Of a stretch of DNA of 64,000 bases, positions 1-9,242 are shown piece after piece. Within the stretch, counting starts at the first letter, position 1, and every line of letters begins with the position of its first letter. The position numbers and the translations under genes were made by a program. The notes beneath the pieces are model-generated. The model saw only the letters and a program-made list of their open reading frames with translations, was not told the DNA's origin and searched no databases. This stretch comes from Pseudobdellovibrionaceae bacterium (GTDB taxonomy: Bacteria > Bdellovibrionota > Bdellovibrionia > Bdellovibrionales > UBA1609). The stretch spans positions 64,436 through 128,435 of the forward strand of contig JAMLIO010000004.1 in the NCBI GenBank assembly GCA_023954155.1. The letters are read 5' to 3'.

Positions 1-497
1 TCAAAAGTTTGCGCCCCACTACAGGTGCAATTTTAGATGTGCATTTGATGATTGAGACTCCAGAAAAGTATATTCCTGATTTTGTGAAAGCGGGTTCTGA
101 TTGTATTACCATTCATGTGGAAGCCACTAAAGATCCTGCAGCCGTGCTTAAGAGCATTAAAGAGCAAGGAGTCAAAGCGGGGATCACGCTTCGACCTAAA
201 ACCCCACTTTCAGATATAGTGCCCTTTTTGCCTTTAGTAGATTTAGTGTTAGTGATGACAGTCGAACCAGGATTTGGTGGACAAAGCTTTATGCAGGATC
301 AAGTGGAAAAGATCAATAGGCTGGCAGAACTTCGCAACTCAAACTCTTGGACGTATTTGATAGAAGTGGATGGGGGAATCAACGACCAAACTGCTAAAGA
401 GTGCACTCAGGCCGATGTGCTTGTGGCGGGGAACTTTATTTTTAAAGGGGATTATAAAAAAAATATCGCGGCGTTAAAGGCCATTTCTAGACACTAA
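1..497 (+). CDS. rpe: Ribulose-phosphate 3-epimerase, C-terminal part (cut by window edge)
   Basis: Interconverts ribulose 5-phosphate and xylulose 5-phosphate in the pentose phosphate pathway, cytoplasmic. The reading frame is open to the left edge, so the N-terminal part (about a quarter) lies outside the window. Visible family motifs are LDVHLMIE (metal-binding His and active-site region of the TIM barrel), TIHVEA, the phosphate-loop segment VEPGFGGQSF, and VDGGIN near the end, where the catalytic Asp sits. The apparent TTG start at 9 is only an internal Leu codon. The gene is followed by about 185 bp before hutH, with no clear terminator. Confidence 0.93.
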   Translation, partial: KSLRPTTGAILDVHLMIETPEKYIPDFVKAGSDCITIHVEATKDPAAVLKSIKEQGVKAGITLRPKTPLSDIVPFLPLVDLVLVMTVEPGFGGQSFMQDQVEKINRLAELRNSNSWTYLIEVDGGINDQTAKECTQADVLVAGNFIFKGDYKKNIAALKAISRH

Positions 498-682
498 AAG
501 TGTCTAAATGAGATGCGTTTAGAAATTAGGTGCACCAAAAAAAGATGAGAAGTCTTTTCTGAAGAGTCACTACATTTAGAAAATAGTCATGTCTTCGGTA
601 AAGATGAATGATTAGAAGTCATAGAGTCAGTGGTTGGCAAAAGCGAAGCAAAGAGAAAGTTTCTAAAATAAATGGGGGAATG

Positions 683-2218
683 ATGGAAGTGTTAAAAATT
701 GATGGTCATAGTTTAAACTATAAAGATGTTTGGAAGGTGTCGGAGGGTTTACTTAAAGTAGAGATCTCTGAATCTGCTAAGGCCGAAGTTTTAAAGTCCC
801 GAGAATATTTAGAAAACCGTATGGCTGGTGGTGAAGTCATGTATGGGGTGAATACAGGTTTTGGTCATTTTTCTGATGTAAGAATCAGTGATGCGGATTT
901 AGTTGAACTGCAAAAAAATTTGATACGTTCTCATTGTTGTGGTGTGGGGACTCCTTTTTCTAAAAAACAAAGCAGAGCTATTATGCTTTTAAGAGCCAAC
1001 GCCTTAGTGCGTGGTCATAGTGGTATTCGTTTAGTGGTCATTGAAAAGATTCTTGAATTTTTAAATGCCGACATCATCCCCGTGATTCCTGAACAAGGCA
1101 GCGTGGGGGCCAGTGGAGACTTAGCTCCTTTATCTCATTTAGCTTTGGGGCTTATTGGTGAGGGCGAAGTATGGGATGAGGCAGGTCGTGACCCTTTAGA
1201 TGTGCAAACCGTATTAAAACAAAAGGCAGTGACCCATCTTGAACTTAAAGCTAAAGAAGGGTTGTCTCTGATTAACGGATGCCAAGTGATGACGGCGGTG
1301 GGGCTTTTAGCTTTATATCAAATTGAACAATTATTAAAAGTAGCCGACATTGCGGGCTCACTTACCCTTGAAGCTTTAAGAGGTTCAAGAAATGCTTTTG
1401 ATCCGCTTATTGCGGCCACTCGTCCTCATCCAGGTGAGGCGATCACCGCAAGTAATATAAGATACCTGCTTGGACCTACTTCAGAAATTGCACAAAGCCA
1501 TGAGCAGTGCAACCGAGTGCAAGATGCCTATTCCTTAAGATGTATTCCTGCGGTGCATGGAGCTACTAAAGATACATTTAGAACAGCACTTAAAGTATTA
1601 GAAACAGAAGCGAACTCCAGTACGGATAATCCCCTAGTTTTTGCTGATAATAATAAAATTTTAAGCTGTGGAAACTTCCATGGTGAGCCCGTGGCCTTCC
1701 AATTAGATTTTATGGCTATTGCTTTAAGTGCTATGGCCAGTATGTCAGAGTGTCGAGTGGAAAAGCTCATCAATCCTGCTATGAGTGGTTTGCCTGCCTT
1801 CTTGGCTCCAGATGGTGGATTAAATAGCGGGATGATGATTGTGCAGGTGGCGTGTGCAGCACTAGTGAGTGAAAATAAAATTTTATCCCATCCTGCCTCA
1901 GTAGATAGTATTCCGACTTCTGCTGATAAAGAAGACCATGTGAGTATGGGAACCATCGCTTCTAGAAAACTACAAAAGGTCGTCAATAATGCCACACAGG
2001 TTTTGGCTATGGAGATTCTGTGTGCCTGTCAGGGACTGGATATGCTGGCTCCCTTAAAGCCAGAAGGTCTGATGGCTAAGGCTATGGATGTGGTTCGTAA
2101 AGAAGTCCCTTTTGCTGATAAAGATCGGGTGTTTGCCAAAGACATTCAGAAGATTCGTTGTATGATCCAAGACTTTAAAATTGTTGAAGCCGTAGATCAG
2201 GGGAACTTGAAAATTTAG
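683..2218 (+). CDS. hutH: Histidine ammonia-lyase
   Basis: Deaminates L-histidine to urocanate, the first step of histidine degradation. The Ala-Ser-Gly triad that cyclises to the MIO cofactor is at about residues 143-145 (GSVGASGDLAPL), and the family motifs YGVNTGFG, NGCQVM and SSTDNPLVF are present. With the ATG at 683 the protein is 511 residues, the normal family length. That start has GGGGG five bases upstream; the ORF can be extended to 608, but the extra basic N-terminus is not typical of HutH. The 3' end is part of a 44-bp tandem duplication. The other hut genes lie about 3.3 kb downstream, so this copy is probably transcribed separately. Confidence 0.95.
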   Translation: MEVLKIDGHSLNYKDVWKVSEGLLKVEISESAKAEVLKSREYLENRMAGGEVMYGVNTGFGHFSDVRISDADLVELQKNLIRSHCCGVGTPFSKKQSRAIMLLRANALVRGHSGIRLVVIEKILEFLNADIIPVIPEQGSVGASGDLAPLSHLALGLIGEGEVWDEAGRDPLDVQTVLKQKAVTHLELKAKEGLSLINGCQVMTAVGLLALYQIEQLLKVADIAGSLTLEALRGSRNAFDPLIAATRPHPGEAITASNIRYLLGPTSEIAQSHEQCNRVQDAYSLRCIPAVHGATKDTFRTALKVLETEANSSTDNPLVFADNNKILSCGNFHGEPVAFQLDFMAIALSAMASMSECRVEKLINPAMSGLPAFLAPDGGLNSGMMIVQVACAALVSENKILSHPASVDSIPTSADKEDHVSMGTIASRKLQKVVNNATQVLAMEILCACQGLDMLAPLKPEGLMAKAMDVVRKEVPFADKDRVFAKDIQKIRCMIQDFKIVEAVDQGNLKI

Positions 2219-2273
2219 AAAAGATCAGTGAAGTTGTGGATCTGGGCAACTTGAAAATTTAGAAGAGATCAGT
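2183..2273. repeat. 44-bp tandem duplication at the 3' end of hutH
   Basis: The last codons and stop region of hutH (2195-2229) recur at 2239-2273 with three mismatches in 35 bases and weaker similarity before that, giving a period of 44 bp. The second copy contains the stop codon of the convergent gene that ends at 2259. This looks like a short slippage or duplication event that changed the junction between two convergent genes. Confidence 0.75.
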
Positions 2274-2819
2274 CGGGCGTTTTCTTAAAAAGCGTTTACA
2301 AGAATGGGCCCGAGTCACATCTTTAGCATTTTTATAGGTGTCAGGATTGTGAAACAGGCGATGCAGCAACACATTGATCAGATACACATCTAATTCCTTT
2401 GGAGTGCGTAGGCGTAGGCGATACTTAGTGTTTTCTGTCATCTCCCCAAAGATGGACCGATTGATAAAGTTTTCGTCAATAGATCCAAAACGAGGATGAC
2501 CATGCAGCTCAATCAGCTCCACCGTATTGATGTCGATGAAGTTTCGAATCTTAATAAAGTCATTGGGACCTTTGATTTCTGAAAGCAAGGGATCTGCCCC
2601 ACGATGTTCCATTTCGTAGGAGCCCAAGTACTGCTTTAAGGGATCATAGGACAGATACACAAGCACTGTGGCTCCTGTTTGTAAGTTAAAAACTTGGATT
2701 TGTGCTGAATTGGGCCACAACCAAAATTTGGTGCCGTAGGAATTGGTCTGAGCGTACGACCATTGGCCTACAAAAAAACTAAAAAAGATTCCTAATAGAA
2801 AATATTTGAATTTATACAA
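2259..2819 (-). CDS. Secreted protein of unknown function
   Basis: About 186 residues. The N-terminus is a signal peptide (YKFKYFLLGIFFSFF... ending near SYAQ), so the product is exported. No catalytic motif was recognised. The mature part is mixed alpha/beta with many aromatic residues (KFWLWPN, VLVYLSYDPL) and a basic C-terminus. The start is uncertain: the longest frame begins with TTG at 2861, but the TTG at 2819 follows an AGGTG ribosome-binding site and gives a compact signal peptide. The gene is convergent with hutH and its end overlaps the duplicated hutH tail. The gene is probably real because the signal peptide is well formed. Confidence 0.6.
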   Translation of the reverse strand: MYKFKYFLLGIFFSFFVGQWSYAQTNSYGTKFWLWPNSAQIQVFNLQTGATVLVYLSYDPLKQYLGSYEMEHRGADPLLSEIKGPNDFIKIRNFIDINTVELIELHGHPRFGSIDENFINRSIFGEMTENTKYRLRLRTPKELDVYLINVLLHRLFHNPDTYKNAKDVTRAHSCKRFLRKRPTDLF

Positions 2820-3013
2820 AATACACCTATACAGAAAAAATAATTTATACAACGGCACCAATATAGAAAAATATTATGCAAACAGTACTAATTTAACCCA
2901 ATCTCAAGAGTTTTTAAGTTTGCCACCATCAAGACAATATATTCAATAAAACTAACCAGTAAAAGCTCCAAGGGGTATCCTTGTAAATTCTTTATTAAGA
3001 GTGCCTGTGCCAT

Positions 3014-3181
3014 CAGCCTCCTGGTCGCATATTTATTCTAAGCCAAATATCAATGTTATGCGAGCAGCTTGATGATGTCCAAGTCAACCACCAAGCCGCA
3101 ATTTGTTCTATACTAAACATCAATGGCATGTGAGCCACCCGACAACGCTCAACTCAGCCACCAAGTCTCATATTTATTCTA
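3014..3181. repeat. Decayed about 70-bp tandem copies of the HNH gene's 3' end
   Basis: Three versions of one sequence occur at 3014-3040, 3085-3110 and 3155-3181 (for example CAGCCACCAAGTCTCATATT), spaced 71 and 70 bp apart, and the intervening bases also align. The third copy is the true 3' end of the HNH gene (last codons Met-Arg-Leu-Gly-Gly-stop on the minus strand). The other two are degenerate copies downstream of the stop. Together with 2862-3013, in which nothing else was recognised, this fills the gap between the two minus-strand genes. Confidence 0.7.
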
Positions 3182-4161
3182 TGTCTCTGGTTACAGTGAA
3201 AACATAACAGTCGCAAATTATGCACGTGAGTCTGCCCACCTAGAGCCACAGGTTTGATATGATCTAAGTGTAAATTAGTAGTGGAATGACATCGAGTGCA
3301 CTGGGCTTTATCTCTATGCCAAACATAGTGCTTTATCTTTTGCGAAATATATCTAGGATTTTTATTAAAATGATCTTTATAATGACAAGTTGATTGTTGC
3401 AAATCACCCTGAACGTTCAGGGTAGGAGGAGTTGTTTTTTTACAAGAGCTTGAACTTGTTTTATGAAGAATTAAATCAGTGTCGTGAGTCGTTGAACTCG
3501 AAATTGTAGATTGCTGATGAGAAACGCCTTCGGCGCTTCTTTTTTTGCCAAACTTCTTTTCTTGAAGTTTTTCAGAGGCAAGATCAGCTAGGGTTTCAAT
3601 GAACTCTGCCATAGACATATTATAGGCTTTGGGTCCCAATAGAGATTTCAGGCTTTCTAGTTTTTGCTCTAAATGTTCTGACATGTTAAAGCTCACATGA
3701 GTATGTGTGGGACTGACTTGTTTTTGAGTTTCTTGGGGCAAGGGTTTTTGCGGGGAAAGCTTTAAAATTTCTTTTTGTCCCTCACGAACAGATTTATTGG
3801 CGAGTTTTTTAAGGACTAGAAGCTTTTCGGGTTTAGTAGAGATTTTGTTTTCATTAAAAAACCTTTGAGCTTGATTGATATTAGAAAGACTAAGTTCACC
3901 AGAGTTAATCTTTGGAGCCACTTCAGGTATTTGCTTTAAAAGTCTCATGGCTTGAATTCGTCTATAGGCTTGATCTGAAGAGTATTTAAGTTCCCTGCAA
4001 GCATAATCAAATAAGCTACTGCATTTATATTCCACAAAAAGTTTACGATGTTCTACTTCTTTAAGATGATACAGAATAGTTGTTAGGAGAGTTCTTTCTT
4101 CTGCAACTAGTTTTCTTAAATCAGAATTCAGTTGATCGTCAGTTAAGTGTTTTAAGTTCAT
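3154..4161 (-). CDS. HNH endonuclease-family protein
   Basis: A 335-residue protein with a C-terminal HNH domain: two zinc-type cysteine pairs (CTRC near residue 288, CFHC near 319) flank the LHLDHIKPVALGG motif that supplies the metal-binding His/Asp. The N-terminal 100 residues are helical (SSLFDYACRELKYSSDQAYRRIQ), a layout seen in the multi-copy HNH proteins of Bdellovibrio relatives. The middle is low-complexity and Ser/Thr/Lys-rich. A perfect 18-bp palindrome (3406-3423) sits in frame in the middle and encodes Thr-Leu-Asn-Val-Gln-Gly. The target is unknown; a self-spreading or defence role is possible but unproven. Confidence 0.8.
   Translation of the reverse strand: MNLKHLTDDQLNSDLRKLVAEERTLLTTILYHLKEVEHRKLFVEYKCSSLFDYACRELKYSSDQAYRRIQAMRLLKQIPEVAPKINSGELSLSNINQAQRFFNENKISTKPEKLLVLKKLANKSVREGQKEILKLSPQKPLPQETQKQVSPTHTHVSFNMSEHLEQKLESLKSLLGPKAYNMSMAEFIETLADLASEKLQEKKFGKKRSAEGVSHQQSTISSSTTHDTDLILHKTSSSSCKKTTPPTLNVQGDLQQSTCHYKDHFNKNPRYISQKIKHYVWHRDKAQCTRCHSTTNLHLDHIKPVALGGQTHVHNLRLLCFHCNQRHRINMRLGG
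3406..3423. repeat. 18-bp perfect palindrome inside the HNH gene
   Basis: ACCCTGAACGTTCAGGGT is a perfect palindrome. Closely related copies lie in the noncoding stretches at 4613-4748 and 9442-9588. Here it is read through in frame as part of the low-complexity linker of the HNH protein. Confidence 0.8.
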
Positions 4162-4612
4162 GATTTGGTATCCAGGGTTAAATATATTTTTTGTGGTTAG
4201 TGAATGGGTTTTTTTCTATTTCTATTCAACACAGATATACCACGAGTTTTAAAAATGTAATTTTCTAAGATTTGAAGTGCAGTGTAAACACCATTATATA
4301 AGAGATACAAAGCCCTTCTAAAGAAGCTCCGAATGCTTGAGACAAAAGTTTTGGGATAACTAAATAGCAATTATTGTCGGAGGTTTTAGGGATCAAGAAA
4401 ATGTGTCAAATTATTTTTGTAATTTTATATTTTGCGTCGGTACCTTATGAGATGTAATTATAACTCAAGTGGAGAAACTCTTAAAATAGAAATAATTTTG
4501 AAACAAAAGTGAGAACTAACATAGATGCTAACTTATGTTTAAATACGGACACAATTTTAAACATGACTACGAGTATTGGCGAGAAGTGATTTTGGCTTCC
4601 ATTTTTTTTGCT
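4162..4612. other. AT-rich gap upstream of the HNH gene
   Basis: No convincing coding sequence was found. Short open frames on the minus strand (for example 4481-4663) contain the repeat-encoded LNVQ peptide and are likely chance. The segment next to 4161 presumably carries the HNH gene promoter, but no clear consensus boxes were found. Confidence 0.4.
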
Positions 4613-4748
4613 CTGAACGTTAAGAACAGTTAAATGATTTAGACGCCTAAACGTTAAGAGCAATTAAATTATTTACGCACCTAAACGTTAAGAGCAGTTA
4701 AATTATTTGCGTATCTGAACGTTCAGGGTAGTTAAATTATCTACACAG
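4613..4748. repeat. Four tandem 34-bp repeats
   Basis: Units start at 4613, 4647, 4681 and 4715, each 34 bases, with the pattern CT(A/G)AACGTT(A/C)AG followed by an AATTAAATTATTT-like tract. The middle two units differ by only a few bases. The fourth carries the full CTGAACGTTCAG palindrome found elsewhere in the window. Spacing is exact with no unique spacers, so this is not a CRISPR array. It could be an operator array or a simple satellite. Confidence 0.85.
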
Positions 4749-4985
4749 TTGTTCGGGAGAGCAGCCCTCTTGATCGGGCTTTATATACCAACACTTGGGA
4801 AACGATACCTGCGTGTTCTTTTATCGATAGCTCCGCCCTCTCGGTCACGCTTTGTACACTCCTCGAAAATAAAGCTATTTTCACGGCATGAGACACTTTT
4901 TGTCACTTTTATATTTCTTTGGGCTTTCGGGTGCATGGATATTGAGTATGAGTTTTGCTTCCTGAACTGGTTTAAAGGAAATCAG

Positions 4986-5355
4986 ATGATACGAATGAAT
5001 GTTTTTTTTTCTTGTGTTTTTGCTTTCAGTACAGGTGTTTGCTACAGAATGTCCTAAGCAGACCGTAGAAGGACTCTATACGGGTTCAGAGCGCAAAGTT
5101 CGACAACTCACAATAGCTGGAGAAACAATATTCAGTTCATCTGATTGCAAACCTGTTATCCAAATCCATTCGACTGATCAATGGCAACAGTGCGAAGGTT
5201 GGCGAATCCGTATTTTGGGCTAAGAGCTTTTCAACAATGTTGCATGTTCAAATAAAATTGTTTTTGACGATCCAAATGGATTTTTAAAAAGCATACCCCA
5301 TGGCAGCGAAGTCACGATGGATGTCAGCTGTTTGGAAATTATATCCATTAAGTAA
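4986..5355 (+). pseudogene. Broken gene for a small secreted protein
   Basis: An AAAGGAA ribosome-binding site precedes ATG 4986, which starts Met-Ile-Arg-Met-Asn and then meets a run of nine T. Removing one T would join this charged start to a good signal peptide (LVFLLSVQVFA) and a mature part TECPKQTVEGLYTG. The frame then meets TAA at 5221. After it the same frame stays protein-like (NNVACSNKIVFDDPNGFLKS) to a second TAA at 5353. So a protein of about 120 residues appears disabled by a frameshift in a homopolymer and an in-frame stop. A T-run phase switch or a sequencing error at the homopolymer cannot be excluded. Confidence 0.5.
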
Positions 5356-5461
5356 ATCATATCTCAAATTAAAGACAGAATTTAACTATAAAGTAATCCT
5401 TGGGCTTCCTTCGCAACCCTTGGATGCTGCTTATAGCTTAGCCAGAGGGGGTTCCCTTCAA

Positions 5462-5482
5462 ACGCAACATAATATTTTGCGT
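5462..5482. promoter_or_regulatory. Possible operator in the hutU leader
   Basis: ACGCAA and TTGCGT form an inverted repeat with a 9-base spacer about 90 bp before hutU, a spacing typical of a dimeric repressor site. No recognised HutC-type consensus was found and no regulator gene is adjacent. The rest of 5356-5570 shows nothing else clear except the AGGGGAG ribosome-binding site of hutU. Confidence 0.3.
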
Positions 5483-5570
5483 CACACTTCACTTAATACC
5501 AACTGCGTTTTGAATTTCTGCCAGACTCAGCTTAAGCTGTGCGGGTTAAAATTTTATAAGGGGAGTAATT

Positions 5571-7220
5571 ATGGCCGCAAGAACTGTGAAAGCACCAACG
5601 GGGACTCAATTGAATTGCAAAGGCTGGTTGCAAGAGGCCGCCTATCGCATGATCCAAAACAATCTTGATCCCATTGTGGCAGAAAAACCCGAAGACTTAA
5701 TCGTTTATGGGGGCCTAGGTAAAGCTGCCCGTAACTGGGAGTCTTTTGATAAAATTTTAGCCAGCCTTAAAGACCTGGAAAATGACGAGACTTTATTGGT
5801 TCAATCTGGAAAGCCTATTGGAATTATCAAAACTCATTCTCATTCTCCACGAGTTTTGATTGCAAACTCTAACCTTGTTCCTAAGTGGGCCAACTGGGAT
5901 GTGTTTAACGAGTTAGATCAAAAAGGCCTAATGATGTATGGTCAGATGACCGCAGGTTCATGGATTTATATTGGAACTCAAGGAATCATTCAGGGTACAT
6001 ACGAATCCTTTGTCGAAGCGGGCCGCAAATACTTTAACGGTAATCTTAAAGGGAAATGGATTTTAACCGCAGGGCTTGGTGGAATGGGGGGAGCACAACC
6101 TCTAGCGGGAGTCTTTGCAGGATGTAATGTTTTAGCCGTAGAGGTGGACCCTGAAAGAATTGAAAAAAGATTAAAAACAAAATATGTGGATGAAGTGGCC
6201 ACCTCTTATGAGGATGCGAAAGCCAGAATTCAAAAGTATAACTCTGAAGGCAAAGCCGTCAGTGTGGCTCTGTGTGCAAATATGGCAGAGATTTTGCCAA
6301 AATTTATTGCAGATGGTTTTGTGCCAGACATTTTAACCGATCAAACTTCAGCTCACGATCCTTTAAATGGTTACATCCCTGTGGGTTACAACTTAAAACA
6401 GGCCGAAGACTTAAGAAAATCCGATCCTAAAAAATATGTGGAGCTTTCAAAAAAATCTATGGGTGAGCATGTAAAAGCCATGTTGAAACTCAAAGACATG
6501 GGAGCTGTGACGTTTGATTACGGTAATAACATTCGCGCCATGGCTCAAGATGTGGGAGTGGAAAATGCGTTTGATATTCCAGGTTTTGTACCTGAATTTA
6601 TTCGTCCTTTATTCTGTAAGGGAAGTGGTCCATTCAGATGGGTGGCTCTTTCTGGAGACCCTCAAGATATTTACACCACAGATGAGGCCTTAAAAGAGCT
6701 GTTCCCTCATAAAACTCACCTTATCAATTGGTTGGAAAAAGCCAGAGAGCGCATTGCTTTTCAAGGTTTGCCAGCACGTATCTGTTGGTTGGAATATGGT
6801 GAACGAGAAAAAGCAGGTCTATTGTTTAACGAACTTGTACGCACTGGAAAGGTCAAGGCTCCTATTGTGATTGGGCGTGACCATTTGGACTGTGGTTCTG
6901 TGGCGTCCCCGAATCGTGAAACGGAAGCCATGAAAGATGGTTCGGATTGTGTTTCGGATTGGCCTTTATTAAATGCCATGGTGAATACCGCTTGCGGGGC
7001 TACGTGGGTGAGTTTGCATCATGGCGGGGGTGTGGGCCTTGGATACAGTCAACACGCAGGACAAGTGATTGTGGCAGATGGAACAGCACTTGCCGAAGAA
7101 AATCTAAAGAGAGTCTTAACAGCAGACCCTGCAATGGGTGTGTTCAGACATGTGGATGCAGGTTATGAAGATGCTGTGCAAGTGGCTAAAGAACGTGGCG
7201 TGAAGTCGCTTTGGATTTAA
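5571..7220 (+). CDS. hutU: Urocanate hydratase
   Basis: Hydrates urocanate to 4-imidazolone-5-propionate, second step of histidine degradation, cytoplasmic, using tightly bound NAD+ as an electrophile. The 549-residue length is normal. The Rossmann NAD-binding loop [18 protein letters not shown] is near residue 165, and the family signature around the reactive Cys is present (GLPARICWL, then [19 protein letters not shown]). The C-terminal [16 protein letters not shown] is also typical. The start has AGGGGAG eight bases upstream. hutI follows after 178 bp, so the two may be cotranscribed. Confidence 0.96.
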   Translation: MAARTVKAPTGTQLNCKGWLQEAAYRMIQNNLDPIVAEKPEDLIVYGGLGKAARNWESFDKILASLKDLENDETLLVQSGKPIGIIKTHSHSPRVLIANSNLVPKWANWDVFNELDQKGLMMYGQMTAGSWIYIGTQGIIQGTYESFVEAGRKYFNGNLKGKWILTAGLGGMGGAQPLAGVFAGCNVLAVEVDPERIEKRLKTKYVDEVATSYEDAKARIQKYNSEGKAVSVALCANMAEILPKFIADGFVPDILTDQTSAHDPLNGYIPVGYNLKQAEDLRKSDPKKYVELSKKSMGEHVKAMLKLKDMGAVTFDYGNNIRAMAQDVGVENAFDIPGFVPEFIRPLFCKGSGPFRWVALSGDPQDIYTTDEALKELFPHKTHLINWLEKARERIAFQGLPARICWLEYGEREKAGLLFNELVRTGKVKAPIVIGRDHLDCGSVASPNRETEAMKDGSDCVSDWPLLNAMVNTACGATWVSLHHGGGVGLGYSQHAGQVIVADGTALAEENLKRVLTADPAMGVFRHVDAGYEDAVQVAKERGVKSLWI

Positions 7221-7398
7221 GAGGCGTTGGGCACGCTAGATTTAAAAAACATTGGATATGCGTTGTGCAACCATATTTAAAAAAATATTGAATATGCTTT
7301 GGGCTTAAGGAATATGAGATGGCATGAGGCGTGACGGACTTTGGATTTGAAATGTGCTTGGAAGATGCCGAGTTTCATGCGCTAAGAGGTGAATTTTT

Positions 7399-8643
7399 AT
7401 GATGCAAGTGATTCGAGGAGCGGAGGAAGCTCTGACCCTTAAAGGTGTCGTGCAAAAAGACGGACGCCATGTAATTGAAAAGGACCTAGGCATTTTATCA
7501 AAACCCGTAGTGGTAAAAGATAAAAAACAACTGCTATTTGTCGGGACAGAAAAGACCTTTGATACCTATTACAAACAAAATAAAAAGCAATTCAAAGAAT
7601 ATGAGAAAAAGAAAAAGCTCAAAGAGATTCATTTAGATGGTGGAAGTTTACTACCTGGATTTGTTGAATCTCACACTCACAGCATTTTTGCAGGTAACAG
7701 ACAGAATGAGTTTGAACTCAGAAATCAAGGTGTAAGTTATCAAGAGATTGCGGCTCAAGGCGGAGGCATTGCTTATTCTGTAAAACAAACCCGTGCGGCT
7801 TCTCAAGATGAATTGGAACAAACAGCCCAAACCCGAGCCAAACTGTTTAAGGCTCAGGGTGTGGTGCTGCTAGAAAGCAAAAGTGGTTATGGACTTGAAC
7901 ACAAAACGGAAGTGAAGTCTTTAAAAGCCATTCATAAAATGAAACTTAAGGGCATGAACATTGTGTCCACCTATTTGGGGTTGCATGGTGTACCTCAAGG
8001 TAAAGACAAGTCAGAATATTTACAAGAGTGCTTTACCAAAACTATTCCTTATCTGGCGCAAAACCACCTATGCCAAAGAGCCGACATCTTTGTGGAAAAA
8101 AATTATTTTGACACCCAAGATTTAGAAAAATTGGTTGAGGTTATTCGCCCTTATGGTTGGAGTTTTTGCGTTCATGCAGAACAGCTCAGTCATTCGGGAG
8201 GAATCCGTAAAGCTGTAGAACTCGGGGCACAGTCCGTCGAGCACTGCGTGGAAGCGTCAGAGGATGATATTAAAGCTCTGGTAAAAAGCTCCACAGTGGC
8301 TAATCTTTTACCTGCAGCCGATTTTTATTTGCGCATGAAGTATCCCCCAGCAAGAAAGATGTTAGATGCTGGGGTCAAGGTGGCTTTAGCCACAGATTTC
8401 AATCCTGGTACAAGTCCCACTCAGTCTTTGAATTTTGTAGGAGTGCTATCCCGTCTTGAAATGCAGATGAGCCGTGCCGAGGTGCTTGCGGCCTATACCT
8501 TTAACGCGGCTTCAGTACTTGGGAAACAGAAGCGATATGGAGCACTTATTGACGGATATTCCTCTGACATTCTTCACTCCGAATCCTCTTGGGCGGATTT
8601 GTTTTATCAAGTGGGTTCTTCTGATCAGTTGAATGTTTTGTAA
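7399..8643 (+). CDS. hutI: Imidazolonepropionase
   Basis: Hydrolyses imidazolonepropionate to N-formimino-L-glutamate, third step of histidine degradation. It is an amidohydrolase-fold metalloenzyme of 414 residues, the usual size. Metal-ligand and substrate motifs are visible: VESHTHSIFAGNRQNEFELR, HAEQLSHSGG, SVEHCVEAS and ATDFNPGTSP. The start is ATG 7399 or the adjacent ATG 7402 after GAGGTG. No gene for the fourth step (HutG or HutF) is next to it, so formiminoglutamate processing must be encoded elsewhere. The 178-bp gap upstream contains two near-copies of a TTTAAAAAA(C/T)ATTG(G/A)ATATGC sequence. Confidence 0.95.
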   Translation: MMQVIRGAEEALTLKGVVQKDGRHVIEKDLGILSKPVVVKDKKQLLFVGTEKTFDTYYKQNKKQFKEYEKKKKLKEIHLDGGSLLPGFVESHTHSIFAGNRQNEFELRNQGVSYQEIAAQGGGIAYSVKQTRAASQDELEQTAQTRAKLFKAQGVVLLESKSGYGLEHKTEVKSLKAIHKMKLKGMNIVSTYLGLHGVPQGKDKSEYLQECFTKTIPYLAQNHLCQRADIFVEKNYFDTQDLEKLVEVIRPYGWSFCVHAEQLSHSGGIRKAVELGAQSVEHCVEASEDDIKALVKSSTVANLLPAADFYLRMKYPPARKMLDAGVKVALATDFNPGTSPTQSLNFVGVLSRLEMQMSRAEVLAAYTFNAASVLGKQKRYGALIDGYSSDILHSESSWADLFYQVGSSDQLNVL

Positions 8644-8683
8644 TCCGTCTTTTAGGGATTAGGTCTAACCTTAGGCATTATAA

Positions 8684-8714
8684 TAAAAAAGGCCACACCC
8701 TGTTGGATGTGGCC
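8684..8714 (-). terminator. Rho-independent terminator of the 8769-9242 gene
   Basis: On the minus strand GGCCACA and TGTGGCC form a seven-pair stem with a 10-base loop, followed by six T. It lies 55 bp after the stop of the minus-strand gene. The plus strand has no T run after the stem, so termination of hutI is not strongly supported. Confidence 0.75.
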
Positions 8715-8768
8715 CTAAAGAAAACATGTAATATTTAATGAAGTCAGTGTTTATTTATTCAGCAAAAC

Positions 8769-9242
8769 TTATTTGCTCAGTTGGTTGTAAATGTCTTGAG
8801 GATCAACCAGTGGGGCTGAAGTGCTATAGCAACCGCCAACGTGTCCTGAAGAATGAATGGCGTCAAAGGGATAAATAAAGTCAGACATGCCATCGCTGCC
8901 TTGGTAGCTTAAAGTCAAAGTCACAATCACATCCCCATTGTCGTCAAGGACGCGGAACTCACTGCCTTGCATAGGATAGATGTACTCCTCACCATCAGTT
9001 GGATCTACATAAGGAACCGCAACAAACTGGGCCTGTGTCGCCAATGTTAAAACCATAAACTCTTCATTAAGTTCGTCGTACATGTCGACGCCTGTGTAGC
9101 TTACAACTTTAGTATCTGCATTGTAGACAATGGTGAAAAAGGGCTCAGTGAAAGAACACACAAGCACTTCTTCTTGGTTGGCTGCAAAAGCGGATGTGGC
9201 AAAACCAAATAAAACAACGAACGATAGAACTAATTTTTTCAT
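8769..9242 (-). CDS. Small secreted protein of unknown function
   Basis: About 157 residues with a textbook signal peptide (MKKLVLSFVVLFGFATSAFA). The mature part is acidic with several YxxxVD/DDNGDV segments suggesting beta strands. Two Cys, one early (VLVCSF) and one late (GGCYST), could form a disulfide in the periplasm. The start is taken at 9242 because AGGGGAGAAAGT directly precedes this ATG; the longer frame to 9329 would bury the signal peptide. It is monocistronic, with its own terminator at 8684-8714. No family was recognised. Confidence 0.8.
   Translation of the reverse strand: MKKLVLSFVVLFGFATSAFAANQEEVLVCSFTEPFFTIVYNADTKVVSYTGVDMYDELNEEFMVLTLATQAQFVAVPYVDPTDGEEYIYPMQGSEFRVLDDNGDVIVTLTLSYQGSDGMSDFIYPFDAIHSSGHVGGCYSTSAPLVDPQDIYNQLSK

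Noticed and set aside
1528-1995. Minus-strand ORF of 155 codons
   Set aside because: It is the reverse strand of hutH, which is a clear full-length enzyme gene.
4613-4748. CRISPR-like array
   Set aside because: The 34-bp units are directly adjacent with no unique spacers, and no cas genes are near.
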